A DNA stretch of 51,101 bases, taken from NCBI GenBank assembly GCA_947628705.1, contig CANRAZ010000009.1:1-51101 (forward strand), given 5' to 3'. This document shows positions 7,449-16,560 of this stretch, piece after piece. This stretch comes from an uncultured Lachnospiraceae bacterium. Lineage in GTDB: Bacteria > Bacillota > Clostridia > Lachnospirales > Lachnospiraceae. Made by a program: the position numbers and the translations under genes. The notes under the pieces are model-generated. The model ran no database searches, was not told the origin of the DNA, and worked only from the letters and a program-made list of their open reading frames with translations. Position 1 is the stretch's first letter, and each line of letters starts with the position of its first letter.

Positions 7449-9707
7449 ATGTCGAAGGTTTGTCCAAAATGTAATAAGGAATTCGATGATGACGTAACAT
7501 TATGCCCTGATTGCCAGGTCGAACTTGTTGCAAAGACCGCCGAATCTCCTGCCTTTGCTGAAAAGCAGGAGGATAAGCAGGTTTCGGTCTTCTCTCTTAC
7601 CAGTGAGGATTCAGCCCAGAGAGTCATTGAATACATGAAGGAACAGGGCGTAGATGGGGAATATCGTTATAGCTTACGTGAAAGAACATTTAAGATATAC
7701 GTTGCACAGTCGGACGCGAGAAACGCTCTTCGTGCCTGTACTGCTTTCTATGCAATTGAGGCAAAGCGTTTAAAGGAAGAAGAGGATAAGCGCCGCGCTG
7801 CCGAGGAAGCGGAAAAACGTCGTATTGAGGAAGAAGAACGTAAAAAACGTGAGGAAGAAGAACGCATCCGCCGTGAAGCCGAAGAAAAAGAACGCAAAAG
7901 GCGTGAAGCTGAAGAAGCGGCAAGAAAGGCTGCTGAAGAAGAAGCCATCCGTAAAGCCGAGGAGGAATCCAGACGTAAGGCGGAGGAGGCTGAACGCATC
8001 CGCCGTGAAGCTGAAGCGGCTACCCGTAAAGCTGAGGAGGCTGCTAAAAAGCTTGAGGAAGAGGCAAAAAGGGCTGCCGAAGAGGAAGCAAGACGCAAGG
8101 CTGCCGAACAAGAAGCAAAGCGCAAGGCTGCTGAAGAAGAAGCAAGACGCAAGGCTGCCGAAGAAGAAGCTGCAAAGCTTGAGGAAGAAAGAAAACGGCA
8201 GGAAGCCCGTGAAAAGAGAAAAAAGATGTTCGAGGCAGGCTTCCGTGAAGCAGAGGAACAGAAACAGGAAGAACGGCGTCAGAAGTTTAACTTTATTCCT
8301 CACGTTGAGGGAGAAACCGTTCAGGAGGAGGCATCTGAACCTGTTGCGGAGGAGGTTCAGCCTGAATCGGGTCCGATTTTTGTTGAAACGGAACCGGTTG
8401 ATGAGTACGAAGTCGGTGATACGATCGTAGTTGACGCTGTTGAAATTGAATCGAATGATATTGCTGTCGATGATCTGCCGGATTTTGATAACGGGTTTTC
8501 GGAAACCGATACTGCAGAGCAGGAAGAAAACGAGGCGGAGGCTCCGCTGTTTTCAGATTTTCTTTCCAATATTAAGGTCGGAAAGAATATAGGCGGTTCT
8601 CTCTTTGGCGGCACCTTGGATGATGAGGATGAAGACGAAGATGCAGAGCAGCCGGCTGCTTTTGACGACACTTCAAAGTCGTCGGATAAGACTGAGTCGT
8701 TTGAAAAAAATGAGGCTGTTGCTGAAGAAGACTCCTCTCCTGTTTTCTCGATAAAAGGCGATGTAAAGCCAAAGAAGCCTTTAGTTGAGGACATGTTCAC
8801 CGATAACATGTTTTCATCGGCTGAAAAGAATGATGCAGTTGCAAAACCGAATGCTTCAGGGCGGAACGATGCTGCAACCGAAAGCAAAGATACGATTGAA
8901 GAGGTTATTAACTATCAGCTGAAATCGTCTTCTGCTCCTTCTAAGCCGCGCGTTCCGGAACCTCCAAAGAGTAAGTTCTCAGATTTTGACGATGCTCTCG
9001 GTGACGGTACATACAAGGGCTTTGTCCCTGATTACCATCAGGAAGAAGAAAAAGAGGAAGAAGATGAGGACACTCTTCTTGCCAAGTCCTACGGATTTAA
9101 TCCTGAAGAATATAAAAAGCTCAAGGAAAAAACTGCACAGAAGGCCGAGGAAAGAAAGAAAAATCCTCCTAAGAAAATTAACAAGGACTTTATTGTAACG
9201 GACGATTCCGAGCTTGATGAGTACAGAGGCTTTGTGCCTGACTATTCATCTAAGGATGAAGAAGAAAAAATGCAGTATTATACAAAGAGGACTGCAATTG
9301 ATTATTCAAAGTACAGATCTTCATCTGAGAGCGGAGAAAGAAATTCGCTTACCAATTTAAGCGCTACCCTCCGTTCAACTTCACCTACCGAATTAAGCAG
9401 GATTTTTGAAAATGATATACTTAAGGCCGCTGCAAAGCCGCAGGATTATATCGCTCTTAAATCTTCCACTTATCTTATTGCGCTCACCGGCGGACAGTTG
9501 AATTCGCTTCTTTCCGCATGGCTTATGACAAACTGTACCAGCGCTACCGTAAGGCAGTATGCGAAGGACGGTGCAACTGCTGATGAAAACTATAACAGCA
9601 AGGTTGATGGAATCAAAAATTTGATTAAACAGAACTTTGGAAAGCTTGATGATGCAGTACTGGATATCATTGTTAAAAAGTTCTATAATAAATATCTTGA
9701 TGAGTAA
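7449..9707 (+). CDS. zinc-ribbon, long coiled-coil, acidic protein of unknown function
   Basis: A 752-residue protein. The ATG at 7449 is chosen because AAGGAGG lies eight bases upstream; the frame is open further 5' but that lies over the promoter. In order: zinc ribbon with CPKC (5-8) and CPDC (19-22); a DUF2007-like domain (about 45-100); an uninterrupted charged coiled coil (about 100-285) built of Ala/Glu/Arg/Lys repeats such as AEEEARRKAAEQEAKRK; a long acidic, low-complexity stretch (about 285-520); two copies of Y(K/R)GFVPDY at 522-529 and 592-599; and a folded-looking helical C-terminus (about 625-752). There is no signal peptide or membrane helix. The coiled coil resembles TolA or scaffold proteins, a similarity of composition only. 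I cannot assign a function. Confidence 0.88.
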   Translation: MSKVCPKCNKEFDDDVTLCPDCQVELVAKTAESPAFAEKQEDKQVSVFSLTSEDSAQRVIEYMKEQGVDGEYRYSLRERTFKIYVAQSDARNALRACTAFYAIEAKRLKEEEDKRRAAEEAEKRRIEEEERKKREEEERIRREAEEKERKRREAEEAARKAAEEEAIRKAEEESRRKAEEAERIRREAEAATRKAEEAAKKLEEEAKRAAEEEARRKAAEQEAKRKAAEEEARRKAAEEEAAKLEEERKRQEAREKRKKMFEAGFREAEEQKQEERRQKFNFIPHVEGETVQEEASEPVAEEVQPESGPIFVETEPVDEYEVGDTIVVDAVEIESNDIAVDDLPDFDNGFSETDTAEQEENEAEAPLFSDFLSNIKVGKNIGGSLFGGTLDDEDEDEDAEQPAAFDDTSKSSDKTESFEKNEAVAEEDSSPVFSIKGDVKPKKPLVEDMFTDNMFSSAEKNDAVAKPNASGRNDAATESKDTIEEVINYQLKSSSAPSKPRVPEPPKSKFSDFDDALGDGTYKGFVPDYHQEEEKEEEDEDTLLAKSYGFNPEEYKKLKEKTAQKAEERKKNPPKKINKDFIVTDDSELDEYRGFVPDYSSKDEEEKMQYYTKRTAIDYSKYRSSSESGERNSLTNLSATLRSTSPTELSRIFENDILKAAAKPQDYIALKSSTYLIALTGGQLNSLLSAWLMTNCTSATVRQYAKDGATADENYNSKVDGIKNLIKQNFGKLDDAVLDIIVKKFYNKYLDE

Positions 9708-9765
9708 TCTTATCAGGCAGCGCTTAAGAAAATTATACGTTTTCATATTTATTTTCAGTATTATA

Positions 9766-9803
9766 AAAAAACACCTCAGTAATTTTGTACTGAGGTGTTT
9801 TTT
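9766..9803. terminator. bidirectional terminator between convergent genes
   Basis: A perfect 16-bp stem (AAAAAACACCTCAGTA with TACTGAGGTGTTTTTT) around a six-base loop. The A-tract on one side and T-tract on the other let it end transcription from both the coiled-coil gene and the converging carboxypeptidase gene, whose stop codon overlaps it. Confidence 0.9.
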
Positions 9804-11169
9804 ATTTAACACTTAAGCCGTCTGAAATCTGCAGCTCAACATTACCGTAAAAAATATAATCTTCTATTCTATATCCCTTAAAGCAGTAACCGGAATCCGT
9901 CGTATCATTGCTTGATATATTTGCGTTTAATTTACTTCTTTTTCCACGATCTTCAGTAGCTCTTTCTTCCTTAAGAGGACTGCTGCCGCCTTCAGCGTCT
10001 TCGTAAGCTGTTTTTGGGTCAGGCTCTACTTTAATTATGCGGTAAATATTTTCTTTTTTGTCGCTCAACAGCGTAAGCTCTGTTTCCTTTAGCGTGATAT
10101 CCGCCTTTTCGCTTTTATCAAGACAAACGGTAATGTTTTTGCCGCCGGTATTGTATTTAATCGATTCGGTTTTTTCTCTGACATATTTCATTATTTCCTT
10201 CATATCATGCCACTTGAACGTTCGGTTCGGGTACCAGCCGCTTGCCAAAACACAGCTTACAACAACTGTGTCCTTATATTTGTTTGCGCCTACAAAGCAG
10301 TAGCCTGCCTTTCCCGTAAAACCTGTTTTAATACCGATTGCCGTGCTATCCATGGTAAGATATGTGTTGATATTGCTTACGGAATGATATGCTTTTCCGT
10401 TTATCTCACTGAAGCTGTAGCTTTTTGTATTAACTATATCGACAAATTTTTCATTTCTGATTGCATAGCTTCCTATCAGCGCCATGTCATAAGCTGTTGA
10501 AAAGTGATTGTCATCGTCAAGTCCGTTAGGAGTGACAAAGGAGCTGTTAAGCGCGCCTATTTCCTTCGCTTTACTGTTCATCAGCTTTGCAAATTCCTCC
10601 GTACTGCCGCCTACGTGCTCTGCCAAGGCTACGGCAGAGTCGTTGTGGCTCTCTAAAAGCATAGAATAAAGCAAATCCTGAACATAGTACTGCTCTCCTT
10701 TTTTTACGCCTAGATGAACCTTGGGGCTTCCGGCCGCCTTTGCCGATACGGTCACGATATCGTTAAGGCTGGAATTTTCAAGAACGACAATAGCGGTTAG
10801 GATTTTTGTCGTACTTGCCATTGGCAGCCGTTCCTCATAATTCTTTCCGCATAACAGATGTCCGTCTCTGTAATCAACGGCTGCATATGCACCTGCATAT
10901 ACCGGAAGATTCGTTTTATCGGATTCATATTCAGCGTCACCTAAGCTGACAGTATTTTGAAAATAACGTTCGTAATTATAATAAGGCGCTGAAACGGCTT
11001 TATTTTCATTTCTGTCTTTTTTGAGGATTAACAGCGCAGCTATGACTCCTACAACGCAGCATAGCAGAAAAGGAAAAAACTTTTTTAAGTGGTCTCCTAT
11101 ATGCTTTGCGTTATTATTTGACATTGCCTCTGTTTCAGAATTTTTTTGATTTTGGGCTTCCTGATTCAA
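9802..11169 (-). CDS. D-alanyl-D-alanine carboxypeptidase (peptidase S11), membrane-anchored
   Basis: A penicillin-binding DD-carboxypeptidase that trims the terminal D-Ala from peptidoglycan stem peptides outside the membrane. It has 455 residues. An N-terminal membrane helix (about 31-50) follows a cytoplasmic start. Active-site motifs are STTK (119-122, nucleophile Ser), SHN and KTG (in GIKTGFTGKAGY). The C-terminal third is Lys/Glu-rich, with a PBP5-C-like part and a Ser/Thr-rich tail. It lies downstream of scpA-scpB, as dacB does in Bacillus, but spmA/spmB are absent. It is one of three S11 enzymes in this window. Confident on family; the exact dac type is not resolved. Confidence 0.9.
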   Translation of the reverse strand: MNQEAQNQKNSETEAMSNNNAKHIGDHLKKFFPFLLCCVVGVIAALLILKKDRNENKAVSAPYYNYERYFQNTVSLGDAEYESDKTNLPVYAGAYAAVDYRDGHLLCGKNYEERLPMASTTKILTAIVVLENSSLNDIVTVSAKAAGSPKVHLGVKKGEQYYVQDLLYSMLLESHNDSAVALAEHVGGSTEEFAKLMNSKAKEIGALNSSFVTPNGLDDDNHFSTAYDMALIGSYAIRNEKFVDIVNTKSYSFSEINGKAYHSVSNINTYLTMDSTAIGIKTGFTGKAGYCFVGANKYKDTVVVSCVLASGWYPNRTFKWHDMKEIMKYVREKTESIKYNTGGKNITVCLDKSEKADITLKETELTLLSDKKENIYRIIKVEPDPKTAYEDAEGGSSPLKEERATEDRGKRSKLNANISSNDTTDSGYCFKGYRIEDYIFYGNVELQISDGLSVK

Positions 11170-11207
11170 ATTTCTTTGTCCGCTTTTTTTATATTAATAT
11201 GAAACAA

Positions 11208-11233
11208 GCCCGTTATAAATTCATATAACGGGC
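11208..11233 (-). terminator. hairpin terminator after scpB
   Basis: A perfect 10-bp stem, GCCCGTTATA with TATAACGGGC, and a six-base loop, about 60 bases past the scpB stop. Read on the minus strand it is followed by TTGTTTCATATT, a weak U-tract. It separates scpB from the carboxypeptidase gene. Confidence 0.65.
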
Positions 11234-11291
11234 AGCAATACGGAGAAAAATGTTCATCTTTTATAAAATAAGGCTGATTAAGACTGATAAA

Positions 11292-11912
11292 TCAAACAGG
11301 CACTTCGGTTACCGCGCCGGGATCTGACAGCGCAGTTTCTTTATATGCTTCCTCCTTAAACTCTTCTATTTTATCGGAACTTATCACAGGAAGCTCGTCC
11401 ACAGAGGATACTCCAAAGCACCTGAGAAATTCCTCTGACGTTCCAAAAAGGATCGGTCTTCCCGGAACATCCTTTCTTCCAAGCTCGGTAATAAGATTGT
11501 ACTCAAGAAGCTTGTTTATCGCAAAATCACTTTTAACTCCTCTTACCGCTTCAATTTCCTGACGTGTCACAGGCTGCTTATATGCGACGATGGAGAGCGT
11601 TTCAAGCATAACGTCTGTAAGAGCATGTTTTTTGGGAACATGACAAAGCTTTATAAGGGATTCGTAATACTTTGAATTTGTACACATTTGAAAGCTGCCG
11701 TCAAGCTCGATAATGTTCATTCCCTTTTCTTTATATTCGTCCATAAGTTCATTGCAGACGGATTTGACCGTATTTTCGGACACGTCAAGCGCAGCCGCAA
11801 TACGTGCGGCCTCGACAGAATCGCCCATTGTAAAAAGTATCGACTCAATAATATGTTTAAGGTCGTCTTGCGTTTCATTAAATTCATTTTGTGATTTAAC
11901 AGATTCTTCCAT
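11292..11912 (-). CDS. scpB: segregation and condensation protein B
   Basis: ScpB, the winged-helix (kite) subunit that dimerises and binds ScpA in the SMC-ScpAB condensin, needed for chromosome compaction and origin segregation. 206 residues, the normal length. Recognisable segments are the N-terminal IIESILFTMGDSVEAARIAAAL, the middle ALTDVMLETLSIVAYKQPVTRQEIEAVRGV, which is the family signature, and ELGRKDVPGRPILFGTSEEFLRCFG. It follows scpA by 73 bases on the same strand. No smc gene is in the window. Confident. Confidence 0.95.
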   Translation of the reverse strand: MEESVKSQNEFNETQDDLKHIIESILFTMGDSVEAARIAAALDVSENTVKSVCNELMDEYKEKGMNIIELDGSFQMCTNSKYYESLIKLCHVPKKHALTDVMLETLSIVAYKQPVTRQEIEAVRGVKSDFAINKLLEYNLITELGRKDVPGRPILFGTSEEFLRCFGVSSVDELPVISSDKIEEFKEEAYKETALSDPGAVTEVPV

Positions 11913-11985
11913 TTTTATCTCCGTAAATGCAAATTTATTGATTTAAGTTAAAGGGTATCATTCAGAAATCCGTTAATATGCTGAT

Positions 11986-12762
11986 TTAAGAGTACTGCTC
12001 TACTGCAACAATATCATCGGCATGGAATTCAACTTCAATGTCGTCAAATATTTTTTCCTGAACAATTGTCACTCTGCCCATTTTAATAAGCTCCAGTATT
12101 CCAAGGAATGTAACAATTATTTCCACCTTGCTGCCCGGATTATTAATCAGTCTTTTAAAGCTGCATTTTTTGTGCTTTATTCCGTATTCCTGAATTTTTC
12201 GGACTTTATCGGAAAAATCCACCTCTTCCTTTGTTATCTTGCCAAAGCCGCTTCTGATAGGGTCTATTTTATTGGCATTCCTTTTGATCATGTCATTAAA
12301 AAGGCGGTTTAAAAGCTCCAGAGTGGTGTCTCCGAGAACCTCCTTAGGGTCAATCGGTTCTTTATACTGCGCAACCTCTTCAGGCAGCATTTCTTTTCTG
12401 AACACCCTTCCGGCTGCGTCCGCCTGAAGCTCTTTTAATTCGCCTGCGGCATATTTGTACATTTTATATTCAATCAGCCTGTTTGTAAGCTCAAGCCTGG
12501 GGTCTTCTTCTCCGTCCTGCTCATCTTCCTGTTTTGGAAGAAGCATTGCCGATTTTATTCTCAGAAGGGTCGCAGCCATTACAAGGAAATCGCTCATAAC
12601 GTCCATAAGCCCGTCTCTCATGTTCTCTATGTATTCTATATACTGGTCTGTTATATCAGCTATCGGAATATCATAGATGTCGACCTTGTTTTTTTCAATC
12701 AGATGAAGAAGAAGGTCGAGAGGGCCTTCAAACGCTTCTAGTTTAATATTCAGTGCAGACAT
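11986..12762 (-). CDS. scpA: segregation and condensation protein A
   Basis: ScpA, the kleisin that bridges the two heads of the SMC dimer and recruits ScpB. 258 residues. The N-terminal kleisin helix region LEAFEGPLDLLLHLIEKNKVDIYDIPIADIT is diagnostic, followed by DFLVMAATLLRIKSAMLLP and a C-terminal winged helix (VTFLGILELIKMGRVTIVQ) that contacts the SMC cap. Its start lies inside the 3' end of the upstream phosphoesterase gene (20-base overlap), so the two are translationally coupled. Confident. Confidence 0.95.
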   Translation of the reverse strand: MSALNIKLEAFEGPLDLLLHLIEKNKVDIYDIPIADITDQYIEYIENMRDGLMDVMSDFLVMAATLLRIKSAMLLPKQEDEQDGEEDPRLELTNRLIEYKMYKYAAGELKELQADAAGRVFRKEMLPEEVAQYKEPIDPKEVLGDTTLELLNRLFNDMIKRNANKIDPIRSGFGKITKEEVDFSDKVRKIQEYGIKHKKCSFKRLINNPGSKVEIIVTFLGILELIKMGRVTIVQEKIFDDIEVEFHADDIVAVEQYS

Positions 12763-13636
12763 TGTTTTCTCCTGATTTATTCATAAGCGTGATTACGGTT
12801 ACGTCTCTTCTGTTAAATATTCTGAAAGGCATTGAGTGATCTCCTAAACCGGCTGAAACCGTAATTGAGGAATCGCCTTTTATATAAGTCCCGACGCTGT
12901 ATTTAGGAAAGAGAAAAGACTGCGGAGACAGAAGTCCTCCGATGTAAGGCAGACGTACAATGCCTCCGTGTAGATGACCTGAAACAACTCTGTCAGCGCC
13001 CCAGCTTCGGTAGGCGTCAAAAAATTCAGGATGATGCGCAATAAGAAAATTGCATTTTCTACCGGAATATTTAGGCAGATCCTTCTCTATTTCCTCAGCC
13101 GTCAGAGGATAAAGAGCCCTGAATTTAACAAAATGTTCTTTTTTGTTAGTATATCCCGAAAAAAGGATATCCTCTGTCTCAAAGCTTTCATTGTCGAGAA
13201 TAATAACTCCAAAAGATTTTAAGCTGTCGGCATAGGTCTCCCATAATTCGGGATAATTTTCACGAAAATTAATTTCATGGTTGCCCAGACCGTAAATGAC
13301 TGTAAGTCCGTTTTCAGCCAGCGATTTTAAAAGGCCTGCCGCTTTTGTTACATCTTTTGATGAATATGTCAGTAAATCGCCTGCGATTACAACATATTCA
13401 GGCTTTTGCTCTGTGATAAGCCTTATAAGCTTTTCGTTTTTTTTTCCGTAGGTACAGTTGTGCAAATCCGATATAAGCACAATCTTGTGATTAGACCTTA
13501 CTTTTTTGTCAGGTATTGTAACGCTGACCAGCTTAACCCATCTCCGACAGACGGCGGAAATCGCCAATGCCGCAGCAAGGCCTGCTGAAAAAATTGCAAA
13601 AAGCACCTTGAAAACAGAGTTGGACCTCATAAGCAC
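12743..13636 (-). CDS. membrane-anchored metallophosphoesterase (YkuE-like)
   Basis: A calcineurin-like phosphoesterase of 297 residues. After one N-terminal membrane helix (about 8-27) come the metal-ligand motifs: DLHN in LISDLHNCTYG, GDLL, GNHE, HH in IAHHPEF, and GHLHGG. This layout matches the B. subtilis YkuE type, exported enzymes whose substrate is uncertain (a role in lipid or cell-wall phosphate metabolism has been suggested). It overlaps scpA, which probably reflects shared transcription rather than shared function. Confident on family, not on substrate. Confidence 0.85.
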   Translation of the reverse strand: MLMRSNSVFKVLFAIFSAGLAAALAISAVCRRWVKLVSVTIPDKKVRSNHKIVLISDLHNCTYGKKNEKLIRLITEQKPEYVVIAGDLLTYSSKDVTKAAGLLKSLAENGLTVIYGLGNHEINFRENYPELWETYADSLKSFGVIILDNESFETEDILFSGYTNKKEHFVKFRALYPLTAEEIEKDLPKYSGRKCNFLIAHHPEFFDAYRSWGADRVVSGHLHGGIVRLPYIGGLLSPQSFLFPKYSVGTYIKGDSSITVSAGLGDHSMPFRIFNRRDVTVITLMNKSGENNVCTEY

Positions 13637-13775
13637 CTCAGAACAAAAAGTCCTCTTTATTTTATCATTTTGCCGTCAAATAGTCCAGTAAATTATCTCA
13701 GAATTCTTGACCGACGGATTATTGCGCACTGCTGTTTCTGAAAGCCGTGGGCGTATGCAGTTTGTTAAACTTCTT

Positions 13776-14975
13776 TTAAAATTTTTTCAGAAGTCTTTTT
13801 AAACAGTCAAAATAACTGAGTTCGGTAATATCAGTTGCAGCCGTAAGAGGATATTCGCAAAGCGTTTTATCTCCACAGGTCATTATCAGGGTTCCGCACT
13901 CCTCTCCCTTTTTTACAGGAAGAGCAATATCAGAAATTTTATATTCGTAGTTGATCTGAGAGGGATCGAAATCCTTGCTGACTAAAACTGAATAAGGCTC
14001 CTTTACGGATAACGTATAGCTTTCCTCACGGCTTCTTTTAAATTTGGCTTCACAGCTAAGCTTATCCTCCGGCGGTACGAAGGCTTTAAAGCTTGCGAAG
14101 CCAAAATTAAGCAGGTCGGCTGCGAGCTTGAATCTGTTTTTCGTGGTGTCGGCGCCAAGAACGACTGCAATATAGGCTGTACCGTCACGTTCTGCGCTTG
14201 CGCTCACTGAATAACCTGCGTTGCCTGTGGAGCCTGTTTTCAGACCTGTTATTCCGTCATAGCTTCTTACAAGCTTGTTTGTATTGGTAAGCCCAAATTC
14301 CTTACTTCCCTTTGACGTATTATGGACAATGGTGTCCATCCAAGTAAGAGTGTACTCCTTGACTTCGGGATAATGCTCCAAAAGGTAGTCGGACATTATT
14401 GCAATATCCAATGCGGATGAATAGTGATTTTCGGCATCAAGTCCGCAGGCATTGACAAAGTGCGTGTTATTCATGCCAAGCTCTTCCGCCTTGGCGTTCA
14501 TCATTGAAACAAAATTCTCCTCAGTTCCTCCGACCTGTTCTGCCATGGCGACGCAGGCGTCATTAGCGCTTGCAATGACAATGCTCTTAATCATATCCGA
14601 GGCGCAAAGCTCCTCTCCCGGTTCAAGAAAAATTTGCGAACCGCCCATGCTTGCCGCATGTTCGCTGACGGTTATCATGTCCGTATTGCTAAGGCTGCCT
14701 GCTTTAAGGGCATCATAAATAAGTATCAATGTCATAATTTTAGTGATGCTTGCAGGAGCAAATTTTTCGTTCGGACAGTTTTCGGCAATAACACTGTCGG
14801 AACCCATTTCATATAATACATAAGCATTATTCTTAATCTGAGTGCTGAAAGTATTGATAAGCGTGTTGTCTGAAACAACCGGCAGCTCCCTTCCCAAAGA
14901 AACGGCTGTTGAAGATAAAACAAGCGTCAGTACCAGCAGGAAAGCAGTTAAATGTTTTATGACCCTTCTATTCAT
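13776..14975 (-). CDS. dacF: DacF-like D-alanyl-D-alanine carboxypeptidase
   Basis: A secreted DD-carboxypeptidase of 399 residues. It starts with a signal peptide (about 1-30) and carries SITK (76-79), SAN and KTG (in GLKTGSTGNAGY), the three S11 active-site motifs, then a PBP5-C domain. The C-terminus ends in LKRLLKKF, a short amphipathic helix of the kind that anchors these enzymes to the outer membrane face of the cytoplasmic membrane. Its position after the nucleoside phosphorylase and SpoIIM-like genes matches dacF in Bacillus, where sigma-F drives it in the forespore. I see no sigma-F promoter here, only a TATAAT-like -10 without a good -35. The spoIIA operon is not adjacent. Confidence 0.87.
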   Translation of the reverse strand: MNRRVIKHLTAFLLVLTLVLSSTAVSLGRELPVVSDNTLINTFSTQIKNNAYVLYEMGSDSVIAENCPNEKFAPASITKIMTLILIYDALKAGSLSNTDMITVSEHAASMGGSQIFLEPGEELCASDMIKSIVIASANDACVAMAEQVGGTEENFVSMMNAKAEELGMNNTHFVNACGLDAENHYSSALDIAIMSDYLLEHYPEVKEYTLTWMDTIVHNTSKGSKEFGLTNTNKLVRSYDGITGLKTGSTGNAGYSVSASAERDGTAYIAVVLGADTTKNRFKLAADLLNFGFASFKAFVPPEDKLSCEAKFKRSREESYTLSVKEPYSVLVSKDFDPSQINYEYKISDIALPVKKGEECGTLIMTCGDKTLCEYPLTAATDITELSYFDCLKRLLKKF

Positions 14976-15160
14976 AAAATAACTTCTGTCATTTTTTACA
15001 TATATATTATAAAAGGACTGAAAAGTTGTCTGTTTTATTCCTTCAAATTACGACTTAAATCCTTACTTGACAGAATCTGTATTTTATGACTTAAAATTTA
15101 CCGTTTGTACGTATAGAATTGCCGTATAAAAGATAATTGTCCGCCTGCTTGGCATGCATA

Positions 15161-16504
15161 TCACAGGCTGTTAAGCTCGTGATATTCTGTTCCGACATAG
15201 CAGCCGTAAACATGTGCTTTGGGTTTTATTACAGCTTTTTTATCCGGATCAGCCTCAATAACGTAAGCGTTTTTAATTGCCGTTTCAGCCCTTTCTAAAT
15301 CCGACCTCTCTCCTGCAACCATTCGGACAAGGGTTTCACCCTTCTCAATTCTGTCGCCTATTTTCTTTTCTATGTACAGTCCGACATTATAGTCAATACT
15401 ATCCTCTTTCCTTTCTCTGCCTCCGCCAAGATACAATGAAGCCATTCCGACAGCCTCCGTGTCTATAGAGGTAATGACGCCGCTCTTCTCTGAATTTACG
15501 CACAGGGATTTTTCATAGGCGTCCTTACTTTCAGATTTAAGCAGTGGTTCAGGGTCGCCGTGCTGTGCGGTGACGAACTCCTTGAATTTTTGCAGAGCCT
15601 TACCGTTTTTTACGGTTTTTAAGGCAAGCTCGCGGCCTTGTTCAATGCTCTCTGACTTTCCTGCCCCTAATAAAATCAAAGCGGAAAGATAAAGAGAGGC
15701 GTCGAGTAAGTCGGCAGGACCCTCCCCTTTTAAGCATTCCACAGCCTCCAATACCTCAAGCCTGTTTCCGACCCAGTTTCCGAGAGGCTGATTCATGTCG
15801 GTAATAAGGGCAAACATCCTTCTGCCGGCGCTAAGACCGATTTTAATCATTTCTTCTGCAAGAAGCTTGGCTGAAGGAATATCCTTCATGAAGGCGCCGC
15901 TTCCGGTTTTGACATCAAGGACAATGACTTCTGCTCCGGCCGCCAGTTTTTTGCTCATAATGCTTGACGCGATCAAAGGAATACTGTCAACGGTAGCCGT
16001 AACGTCTCTTAAGGCATAAAGCTTTTTATCGGCAGGTGCAAGATGAGCCGACTGACCGGCTATCGCCATTCCTGTTTTATTTACAATTGAAACAAATTCC
16101 TCCTCGGAAAGCTCTGTTTGAAACCCTTCAATAGATTCAAGCTTGTCTATTGTGCCGCCCGTGTGCCCCAGACCTCTTCCGCTCATTTTTGCAACTGCAA
16201 CGCCGTTAGCAGCGGCTATTGGAGCTACAATAAGCGAGGTCTTATCACCGACGCCGCCGGTACTGTGCTTGTCTGCGGTAATTTTGCTGATTTTATCCAT
16301 TGAAAGCATATCGCCGCTCTTTGCCATCGCCATGGTGAGTTCATAGGTTTCCCTTTCATTCATTCCCTTGAGGCATATTGCCATTAAAAGCGCGCTCATC
16401 TGATAGTCAGGTATGCTTCCGTCGGTATAGCCGTTTACAAAATAGCTTATCTCATCAGCCGTAAGCTCCAGTCCGTGTTTTTTCTTCGTGATTATGTTAT
16501 ACAT
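15161..16504 (-). CDS. pdp: pyrimidine-nucleoside phosphorylase
   Basis: Catalyses reversible phosphorolysis of uridine and thymidine to the base and (deoxy)ribose 1-phosphate in nucleoside salvage. 447 residues, typical for the family. An N-terminal helical domain (ELTADEISYFVNGYTDGSIPDYQMSALLMAI) is followed by the phosphate-binding signature KHSTGGVGDKTSL (about 82-94), then GRGLGHTGGTIDKLESI and the C-terminal domain ending in the YHEL tail. GGAG precedes the ATG. Gene order nudF, spoIIM-like, pdp, dacF echoes Bacillus, where pupG and drm sit between xerD and dacF. Thymidine phosphorylase (deoA) is the close alternative; sequence alone does not decide. Confidence 0.9.
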   Translation of the reverse strand: MYNIITKKKHGLELTADEISYFVNGYTDGSIPDYQMSALLMAICLKGMNERETYELTMAMAKSGDMLSMDKISKITADKHSTGGVGDKTSLIVAPIAAANGVAVAKMSGRGLGHTGGTIDKLESIEGFQTELSEEEFVSIVNKTGMAIAGQSAHLAPADKKLYALRDVTATVDSIPLIASSIMSKKLAAGAEVIVLDVKTGSGAFMKDIPSAKLLAEEMIKIGLSAGRRMFALITDMNQPLGNWVGNRLEVLEAVECLKGEGPADLLDASLYLSALILLGAGKSESIEQGRELALKTVKNGKALQKFKEFVTAQHGDPEPLLKSESKDAYEKSLCVNSEKSGVITSIDTEAVGMASLYLGGGRERKEDSIDYNVGLYIEKKIGDRIEKGETLVRMVAGERSDLERAETAIKNAYVIEADPDKKAVIKPKAHVYGCYVGTEYHELNSL

Positions 16505-16560
16505 ATATACTCCGTTCCGCAGTCTGACACAATACTGCGTTCCACTTTTTTGCCGCTCTC

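Noticed and set aside
7750-8200. Repetitive DNA that could be mistaken for a tandem repeat array or CRISPR
   Set aside because: The repeats follow codon periods of the Ala/Glu/Arg coiled coil, with no constant spacer length or palindromic repeat.
7690-8303. Long minus-strand frames opposite the coiled-coil gene (Ser/Ala- or Phe/Leu-rich)
   Set aside because: They are the mirror of Glu/Ala/Arg codons; composition is monotonous, and there is no ribosome binding site or promoter. The plus-strand frame has a perfect promoter and RBS.
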